A DNA stretch of 64,000 nt from Parapristionchus giblindavisi (Eukaryota; Nematoda; Chromadorea; Rhabditida; Diplogasteridae): contig CALSFV010000288.1 in NCBI GenBank assembly GCA_943737045.1, positions 62,001 to 126,000 of the forward strand. Direction: 5' to 3'. The translations under genes were made by a program, and so were the position numbers. Below are positions 56,066-64,000 of the stretch, in pieces. How positions within the stretch are numbered: the first letter of the stretch is position 1; each line of letters starts with the position of its first letter. Below the pieces are notes generated by a model. The model did no database searches. It had not been told where the DNA came from and saw nothing but the letters and a program-made list of their open reading frames with translations.

Positions 56066-57274
56066 CCTATGTATAGTGTTTTATCAATTAATAATTTCAG
56101 CCAAAATTAATAAATAATCATAGGTCTAGTAGCTACGTTATGGATTTCTTTTTAAATGCGACCGGATTTTCAATAACAAGAAACACAATCCCATAATGCT
56201 TCGTAGTTTGTAACGCACTTTTCGACCTATGTCAATAATATCAGTCCAAATCAATCAATCATATTATTGTACTTCGAGAATTGACCCACTATGTAAAAAT
56301 TGACGGCGAGGGTACCGAAAATGTATGGTATACATTATATCCGGTGATTTCATGTTTCTGTCATCTTTTTTTATGTGTGTGCTTTGTAGTTCGATCGGCA
56401 TGGATACGCCAGCGCCGACCGGTGTCGCCTACCATATCATTCCGGAGAAGCGCGTCGACCGTATCGGTGGCCAGATGATGGGATCGACGCACGTCTACGA
56501 TATTTCGGTACGGTAGACCAGGTTTTCGGTAGTCTACGATATGTCGGTACGGTATCTTTGGTTACGGTAGCCCGGGGGTTTCGGTAATCTACGACATGTC
56601 GGTACGGTAGCGTGGGTTACGGCTGTTTTGGCCATTTGAAATATAAGTTTTAGCGTGAAGGGTGAATAGTTGGATATTGATCTTACATTTTTGTTCAGCT
56701 TACATTTTCAAACCTGTCGCAAATTTGCTAAAATTGCCTATTTTTCGTTTTATTCTATTTCGATTTCTCTCTTGCTTATCTTCGAAAATGACCCGTACCC
56801 ACAATGTGGGTGTTCGAAAATGAATATTATTGATGATTGATTTGCAGGGCAAGAAGGGCATGACGGAGGGTGGCGTCGAGGTGAATCTGAATCCAGAAGA
56901 CCTCGATGGACTCGATCAACGAGGACTCGAGGCCAAGTACGAGGAGCAGTTGCGCAAGCAGCAGAAGGTATACTGTAGTTTTGAGCCGGGTTACGTAGAT
57001 TACGGTGGTTTTGACGAGAATACGGTAGCTGATCGATTACTGTATCCGATTGTTTGTAGCCAACGGAGGACGGAGACGCAGAGGACTTCTCGGACATGGT
57101 GGCGGAGCACAATGCCAAACAAGGCGTAAGTTGCGGTTTCCCGCCAATTTCAAAATTTGAATTTGCTTGGCGCAATTTCAAATTGTTATTTGTATTTTTC
57201 AGCGCAAGCGCAAGGCCCAGGAGCAGAAGAAGACGCAGCAGCAGAACAAGAAGTACAAGGACTTCAAGTTCTAG

Positions 57275-58061
57275 TTTATCGATTGATTTATCGATTGATT
57301 GGCTGTTTCGTTTTCGCCAAGTTACCATGCTATTTCTTCCCAATGTTTCCCAAACAAAGTTTCCTATACAAATTCTTGATAACCGTCCGTTGTAATTTAT
57401 GTCGATGAAGTTTGATTTGTTTTGAGTATGTGATCGTTTGTTTTGTTTATTGAGAGGATCGGTTATTGATGGTTGTCTTCACAATTTTTCATTTATTTAA
57501 GTCTATCACCTTTTGTAGTACTTGCACTCCCCAATACACATTCTGACTGTTCGAATAAATATTTCTTATATTTGTATTTTGTAGGATTGTTAAATGCATG
57601 AAAACGGAGTTGCGCATCTCCAGGTATATCGATTGATTTTGTGATTATCGATTTTTGATCGCGAATACGAGTACTGTCTGCCGTGGGGAACGCCTGTAAG
57701 AGTGGAGGGAGTAGAAGAGATGGATCTGTAGTACGATAGTGGGAAATGTGATGATGATAGCAATCCTTTGCTCACTAGTCAGTGTTCTAGCTCGAGAGCT
57801 GTGCTTGGCACTGACAATGAATCGCCCAGTTCGATATATGCACAGCGTTCCGGGAGCGGTCATGGTGTGGCAAAGTAAGAGAGAGAGAGAGAGAGAGTAC
57901 GCATAAAGTGAGAGAGAGTGGGCGATGAGTGTACTCCATAGCTTTTTGGCATTTCGCAGTTATTATTACATTTACCCGTGAAAAAGCGTTCCGTAATGGT
58001 CCATTAAGTCTGCTTGTTTGCTAGTGTATGTCACGATGTTCAAAGATCCTTATACACAGAT
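57275..58061 (+). promoter_or_regulatory. SF3B2-ZPR1 spacer, copy B
   Basis: Near-identical to 30882-31667 and one base longer overall. The (GA)n run at 57878-57898 is a few bases longer. Most changes are single substitutions. It should contain the ZPR1 copy B promoter or leader acceptor (ACACAG before the ATG at 58062). Confidence 0.5.
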
Positions 58062-60773
58062 ATGGCGGCCACGACTCCCGATGTCATCTACGCTGCGCTT
58101 TCTGCGGATAGCGAAGAGGTAGTACATGCATTATCGATTGTTAGAACCGAATTATTGATTGATTTTCCGATATAATCGATTGCTTGAATTATTGATTGAT
58201 TGTAGATCAGTCGTCCAATGGAGATCGAATCGTTGTGCGTGTCGTGCGAGGAGAATGTGAGCAACCGATTTTCCGTTTTTTTCATGCTTCAAATTTTAAA
58301 TCTGCACGGTTCTTTTTGAGTTTCTACCAAATGCTATACTCTTAACAGTTTAATTTCTAATGATGGTGTGAATATTCCTAAAAAACAAATGTATATAATA
58401 TTCAATTGCCACCTTATGTTTGTGCATGTCGATAATAATAATAATAATTATTATTGTAATAATAATAATAATATAAATAAGTAATTTATGTTAATTCAGG
58501 GCGTGACGCGTCTCATGTGCGTCCGCATTCCCTACTATAAGGCGGTCATTCTGATGTCGTTCGAGTGCCCGCACTGCGGCTACCACAACAACGAGATCCA
58601 GAGCGGAGAGGCCTCCCAAGTACGGTTTGGGGTTCCGGTAGCGGGTAATACGATAGGATAAAGTTTAATGCGTGTTTGCGGTGGTAATATGTGGTCAGGG
58701 GGGTATAACGACGACGGCTAGATTAAACTATTCAGAGTGGGTTCGTTAGTGATAGGGCACTTATCGGGAATGCAATGGTTCTTTGTTTATTCATTTGATA
58801 CACCCGTGACAGGTGTGGCAGCAAATACAGAAGTAATAGGTGAAATAATAATAATAATTATAGTAGCATGGACTGGGGGGGGGGTGACAGGAGTTATTGC
58901 TCGATAAATATCAGATCTCGGGTGTTCCAGTGGGGAGTGTGGTTGGCTATTAATAATAATTTATTTATCTTTAACGATAAAGAGAGGCGAAAATCAGTAA
59001 AATTATGGAATAAGGCGAAGCAAGTGAGATGAAAATAATGATTCACGTGGGGACGACAGTAGACGATAATGATACAAGAATTAAATGAATCCGTACAATG
59101 GAAAGATAGATCAGTCTGAGATCGAAAAATCGATCCTATTTTCGGGTAGTGACAGTGTGTATTAGGTGTTAGCCTGTTGAATCGAGGTTCATGCTTGGGA
59201 TCTTATTCGCAGTGGTTCCTCTCTTCTCGATATGTACCACTTTCTAAGTTTAATTCATTTGATATATCAGACTTGAAGGCAGAGGCCGCATCCATGAACG
59301 GTGGCAAAACGTTTGCCGGCAATTGTGACGTCACAAGTATAGGCTTAGGCGTTTGCCAGAAATCCTCCGCCTACGCTTGTGACGTCACGTTTATCGACAA
59401 ACGGTTGGTAAACGTTCTTGAACACGGAATGAGATGAGTAATGATGCGATTAGCATCAGCCATAGGCATAGACTCCCATAACTCTTTTCACTTCTTCTCG
59501 CCATCATAGTTGAGGTTGTCCAAGCAGTTGTTATGGTTGTATGGTTCCATTAAGCCACAATTAAGTTATGTTTAATGTATATAGACGCACAAATATAGGT
59601 TTGCATGCACATTACTATGTAAATATAATGTTATAAATTAAATTAATAATGTGCTTTATGGTCTAACTACGTCTATCTGTAAAGTATTATAGTGCAAATG
59701 ACACTTTGAAGGAACACGGCACTGAGATCGTACTACGCGTCGATGAACAGGATGACCTTCGAAGACAGGTATCGTTGATCTTTGATCTTTGATCCAATTT
59801 CGCCTCTTCAGCTCGTCAAGTCCGAATACGCGTCGATTGAGGTGCCCGAGATCGAACTGACCATCCCACCACGATCGCAGCCCGCGGGTATGGTTGTTTG
59901 TTTATATATTATATTTATTTATTTGAGACAGTATAAAAGATAGCAAGATAGCAGTGGATATATGTCATACAGTATAAAAGATAGCAAGATAGCAGTGGAT
60001 ATATGTCATACATTTTCGGTGCCCTCGCCGTATATTTTTATAAAGTGGGTCGATTTTCGAAATATGGAGGGTCAATTTAGAAAATTCGTTATTTTTCGCT
60101 TAAAAATCGTCATTTTTAACTTATTTTCTAATCATACATTTTCGCCCCACCCACAATCTGTTGTTTTTGCGAATTATAAACTGACCCGAAATTAGAACAA
60201 AACTGATCCGATCTACATCTCAAGTACTCAAAACTGACCAGGCATGGGGTGATTCTTACTAATCTCGATCTCCCGCATATTCCTAGATGGGTTTCGAGTC
60301 TCAAAACTGACCGCATCCACCAAAAGTGCTCACTCACAATGTGGGTGCTCGAAAATGTATGTTTCTAATCAAGTGGCTGAAAATGAGCCATGTATAGAGG
60401 GTCAAACCTCGCATTACGAAGGTATGGCAATGTATGATATATGTAGAAAAGAGTTGTCACGGATGTTTGTCTCTGCATCGATTACGGCGCCCCGGAGATT
60501 ATCGATTTTGAGATTATCGATTGATTATTGCAGAGATCACAACGGTAGAGGGTGTCCTCGAGCGAGTCTCATCGGGTCTGCTGTCGGAGCAGGTAGGGTT
60601 TTCTTTTGACTAATAATTATAGAAATTCTCCACCCCCTGTCGGGTTCATGTCTCACAATTATCCTATCCTATATTGCCTACGAACTTGTCGATTTGTTAC
60701 TGGGCAAATATGAGTAACATTATACCATATACTTTGGTGTTCTGACACCAGCTAGCGATGACAGAGGGATTTA

Positions 60774-60815
<42 letters not shown>

Positions 60816-63800
60816 TATTATTATTATTATTGTTTATTATTATCTATTATTATTATTATTATTACTATTATTATTATTGTATACTCTACATCTTCTACAG
60901 GAACGTCGTCGTCTTCTTGATCCCGAATCGGCGACGAAGATTGACGAGTTCTGCGCCCGACTGCAGGGTCTGCGTGATCTGAAGGAGAAGTGGACGCTCA
61001 AGCTGCACGACCCCACCGGCAACTGCTTCATTCAGGTGAGCAGCACATAGTTCGAAAAGTATGTTACAAAGTACCAAGTCTGACCGCATTTTGGACCACA
61101 ATTTCCTAAAAATCGAAAAACCTGACCGCATTTTGAAATCCGATAACCTAACTGTTCGAGCTATGGGGGGGGGGAGTACGGTTGATCGCAATTGCATAGA
61201 CTTACTCTTGTAATAGGCAAAGAGTACGGTGCATTTACTTAAAATTTTCTTTATTAATCTTTGAGTCGGCAAAAAAGATACGCCTATTTGTTTCCCGATT
61301 TCACGGGGTTTGAGCGCAACCCCTTGTATCACCTGCGTGCAGTGAGAGACTTACAATTGTCTACCGCATATACTACTGTAGTACATTCCTACAGTAATCT
61401 TGCGCTACAGTATCTTACATCACTGTAAAGTACAGTATCCAACGTTCGGTATTCTTTCAGAATCCCGATCCACTGCACGTGGATCCTCGCTGCATCGTGT
61501 CGCACTATCATCGTAATCTCGAAGAGAACAAACTTCTCGGATTCGCCGATGATAATGATGAGTTAGTGGATTTTTGTTTTGTTGGATTTATTGATTTTTT
61601 CTCCCCAAAACCAAAAATTTATTGATTTTTCTCCTCAAAAATATCTAGCTTTTAAAAAAATCTGTACGGTAGGAGTATAGGGCAAAGTATTAGATATTGA
61701 TGTACGTCGAAAAGTATGTTACAAAATACTAAGCCTGACCGGACTTTGAGCCAACATTTCACAAAAATCGAAAAATCCCTGACAGGATTTTGAAAACCGT
61801 TCCCACGTCGACCATGGATGATTTGTAATCAATTTCAGAGAACAAGAGGAGGATGCGGTGGCAGAGGAGTGGAAGTCGTTTGACGATGCCAAGCACGAGG
61901 TACGTAGTTTATGTTAAGCCCCGCCTCTTTATCGATTGATTTATTGATTGATTGATTAGTTGTTGATGGAAACTTTGCAGGTGATGCACTTTGATACACA
62001 ATGTCCGAATTGCGCGCTGCAATGCAGGACGCTGATGAAACCCACGGGTGTGTTATTTAAATTTAAAAAAATTGCGGTATCTGTTATTATTCATTTGGTT
62101 AACGTTGCTACCTGGGAAGGTCGCAGAAGAACTGTGCGCACCCGGGAGTTCTGGTTTCGCGGCTGTTACTTGTGTAGTTGAGATAATGGTACATCAATTT
62201 GTTTGGAACATACATGGGCGGGGTACCTGGAGCTCGACTCTACAGGGGGCATCCGAACGAAAAATGGCTAATTTTACAGGGGGCCTTCCTCTTTTTCCCC
62301 AAAAATTTCACCTAAACGTGTATTTTACAGGGAGCATTCCACAAATTTTCGAAAAGCCCTAATTTTACAGGGGGCACCCCCATGTCGGCGCCCATGTATG
62401 GTTAGGAATCCCCTTTACTTTTCGACAGTAATTATTCTGAAAACCTGTACGTTGCTATTCGTCCTGTGATATTTATTTTTATCTTGCAGACATTCCGTAC
62501 TTTGACACTGTGATCGTGATGGCGACCTCGTGCGACCACTGTGGCTACAAGACGAACGAGGTACGGTATACCGCTGTTTATTGATTGGTTTTCCTTTTTA
62601 TTGGTTAATGGTTTTTTACACCGTGGTATTGGGCGGCGTAGATTATTTACAGTCTGCAGTAATCAACAATCGATATCAAACTCAATCGATATCTCTCATC
62701 TACTGTCCGCGTTAATCAATCGATATATGTCATATCTCGGCTTGGTTGCAGGTAAAGGCGGGCGGTGCAATTCGTGATCACGGTTGCAAGCTAGAAGTGG
62801 CGATTAAGGAGGTACGATTGCATATTTTACGTTATCAATTACGATGTATGAGCAACGTGGGAGAGTGCTTGACGTAAGCGTTAGTAGCAGAGATTAGAGA
62901 AATAATGATTAGAAAATAGGAACAGAAGAATGGCCGGGATCACTGTGATTTTAGTTTCAACGAATAGTCCAGATGGCAGCAATTGCACGTGCCGCAATGG
63001 CCGTTTAACAAGATTATGAAACTAGCAAGCGACTTGTTCAAAACAAATTGTTACTCACAATTGTCAGAATTTTGATTTTCTCTTTGCAGCCAGTGGATCT
63101 CGCTCGAGACGTGCTCAAGTCGGACACGTGCAGTCTGTCCATTCCCGCGCTCGATTTGGAGGTGAGCGGTGGTGCGACCGCTACGCGTGCTGCGTCGTGC
63201 GTCGCGTCTACAGTATCACAGTATGCTCATGCTATTCCAGGTGGGACCGGGCGCGCTCTGCTCTCGCTTCACCACAGTCGAGGGAATGCTGAACGCGACC
63301 AAAGAGCAGATCGAATCACAGTCAAAGTTCTTCATCGGAGATTCCGCCTCGAGTGGTACGGTATCTTATTAGGGAATATCGATTGATTAGCGGCCGAAAC
63401 ACCATAGAGCACATTATTAGCTAACTTTGTTATTTAAAAAAATATATTTAAAGTGCATGCATACTCATTCTTGTACATCTATTAATAATATTAATTTAAT
63501 TATTCGATCTTCGAGCCGTACTGTAACTGTTGAGTGCATTATTCATTATTCTATCAGATTAATTGGCTTTTTAAAAATCATATACGCGATCAATAATGTA
63601 ATAGTTATTTGCCCGTGATTGCTAATTTGAACATGTAAAACATGGCATGCGCGATACAGTGTCTTTATCAAGCACGGAACCATTGTGAGGGGTTCATGCG
63701 ACTTATGGGATTAATTGTTAAAAAAAAATTAATTGTTTGATAAAATGATGATTGCAGAGGAGAAGTCTAATCTGGTCAAGTTGCTCGAGGCCTTTGATGA

Positions 63801-63870
63801 TATTGTTGCACTGAAGCGAACCGATATCACGCTCGTGCTTGATGACCCAGCTGGAAATAGCTATATACAG
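58062..63870 (+). CDS. ZPR1: ZPR1 zinc-finger protein, copy B (last exon beyond window)
   Basis: Exons 1-15: 58062-58118, 58206-58256, 58500-58619, 59712-59768, 59812-59887, 60534-60592, 60901-61035, 61461-61561, 61839-61899, 61981-62047, 62490-62560, 62752-62811, 63090-63161, 63241-63355, 63758-63870. Each matches the length and phase of copy A. The reading frame is intact, all eight zinc-binding cysteines are kept, and almost all differences seen are silent; one replacement is EQEDDAV to EQEEDAV. The 60-residue C-terminal exon 16 must lie after 64000. The gene is compact (5.8 kb against 12.5 kb for the same exons in A). It looks like a working duplicate, but whether both copies are expressed cannot be told from sequence. 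Confidence 0.93.
58620..59711. other. ZPR1 copy B intron 3
   Basis: It lacks the 2.8 kb foldback of copy A. It has an (AAT)n stretch near 58847, a G-run at 58875-58884 and a hairpin with two TGACGTCA sites at 59292-59412 (59326-59333 and 59380-59387). Alignment to copy A resumes near 59172 (CTGTTGAATCGAGGTTCATG). Confidence 0.7.
59927..60012. repeat. two-unit tandem repeat of about 41 bases
   Basis: CAGTATAAAAGATAGCAAGA followed by TAGCAGTGGATATATGTCAT is present twice in a row. Copy A has one diverged unit. It lies in ZPR1 copy B intron 5. Confidence 0.85.
60134..60362. mobile_element. 230-bp element inserted in copy B, 8-bp duplication
   Basis: The ends are CATACATTTTCGCCCC and its partner CTCGAAAATGTATG. 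TTTCTAAT lies immediately outside both ends (60126-60133 and 60363-60370). Copy A at the matching place reads ATTTTCGTATCAAG with no insertion. It sits inside an older hairpin element (60004-60440). An 8-bp duplication points to the hAT superfamily. Confidence 0.85.
60773..60890. repeat. (AAT)n/(ATT)n microsatellite, copy B
   Basis: AAT units switch to ATT units just before ZPR1 exon 7. It is the counterpart of 37857-37980. Confidence 0.9.
62208..62402. repeat. hairpin element with ACAGGGGG repeats, specific to copy B
   Basis: CATACATGGGCGGGGTACC on the left and CGGCGCCCATGTATGG on the right. AATTTTACAGGGGGC words repeat inside four times. It lies in intron 10 of ZPR1 copy B and is missing from the short copy A intron 10. 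Confidence 0.7.
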
Positions 63871-64000
63871 GTTACTGTATTTTGACAGAGTAAGGGTTAC
63901 GGTAGCTTGACAGAGTAGGGCTTACGGTAGTTTGACTTCGTAGATGGCTGGTCTTGTTATCATGCTCTTGTTAGAGTTTTCAAATCACTATTTTTAAAAT

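Larger units (their letters stand above)
53425..57274 (+). pseudogene. SF3B2: SF3B2 3' partial copy (exons 12-20 only)
   Basis: Exons: 53425-53509, 53844-53959, 54544-54645, 54907-54991, 55433-55511, 56390-56507, 56848-56967, 57060-57125, 57203-57274. Lengths, phases and splice sites equal those of exons 12-20 of the complete gene, and no stop or frameshift is present. It corresponds to residues 350-629: the PSP domain and C-terminus are kept, while the N-terminus and DUF382 core are gone because the breakpoint lies in intron 11. Amino-acid changes against the full copy include V to P in REKVDMDG, T to M and G to S in ETIELRKGKRG, and A to T in APAGVAYH. It lacks a promoter and start exon in the visible sequence, so it is classed as a truncated pseudogene. 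Expression from a cryptic upstream start cannot be excluded. Confidence 0.88.
53155..64000 (+). repeat. segmental tandem duplication, unit B (runs off window)
   Basis: Homology with unit A starts at about 53155, in the middle of what was SF3B2 intron 11, and continues to the window end. All exons of SF3B2 12-20 and ZPR1 1-15 have counterparts of identical length. The corresponding A and B spans are about 17.3 kb (26824-44146) and 10.4 kb (53425-63870), because most foldbacks lie only in A. Confidence 0.92.

Overview
The window is eukaryotic nuclear DNA, most likely from a nematode (rhabditid or diplogastrid type). The genes are split into many short exons. Introns start with GTAAG/GTACGG-like donors and usually end in TTTCAG-like acceptors, and some are only about 42 bases. 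One gene belongs to the degenerin/ENaC channel family, which is greatly expanded in nematodes. Introns are rich in ATCGATTGATT and TACGGTAG words and are packed with hairpin (foldback) DNA elements. There are no bacterial operons, rRNA genes or CRISPR arrays. Exon structures were built by hand from splice-site and reading-frame consistency.

Layout, left to right: (1) 983-3298, minus strand: a seven-exon PGAP2/FRAG1-like membrane protein. (2) 4287-6056: a 1.8 kb foldback element flanked by TTAA. (3) 6385-18417, plus strand: a 21-exon DEG/ENaC channel subunit whose introns carry a short hairpin repeat family, a GC-rich palindrome array, a three-level nested foldback (11653-14555) and a 1.7 kb foldback with an 8-bp target duplication. 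(4) 18720-19805: a duplicated promoter-like segment, the second copy leading into a small secreted glycoprotein gene (19814-20925). (5) 21658-30881: SF3B2, a U2 snRNP SF3b subunit, 20 exons, 629 aa. (6) 31668-44505: ZPR1, 16 exons, 465 aa. (7) 44913-51433: a 12-exon gene of unknown function with a weak LEM-like N-terminus. (8) 52568-52925: a minisatellite, directly followed by (9) 53155-64000: a second copy of the segment that begins at about 26600. The second copy holds only the last nine exons of SF3B2, followed by a second ZPR1 that runs off the window.

The duplication is the main structural feature. Copy A (26600 onward) and copy B (53155 onward) have nearly the same exons and a nearly unchanged SF3B2-ZPR1 intergenic spacer, but their introns differ by many insertions. 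Each copy shows the empty site for insertions in the other. This gives target duplications directly: TA, TTAA, 3-bp TNA and 8-bp types. The most unusual group is a set of three foldbacks with ends C--GGGAATGGT, TNA target duplications and tRNA-like modules inside. A 2.8 kb foldback in ZPR1 copy A carries a broken zinc-finger protein fragment in its loop.

SF3B2 and ZPR1 are housekeeping genes (pre-mRNA splicing; zinc-finger adaptor of translation factor eEF1A and snRNP biology). PGAP2 acts in GPI-anchor remodelling, and the DEG/ENaC gene encodes a cation channel subunit. Apart from the conserved SF3B2-ZPR1 order, no shared pathway is evident.
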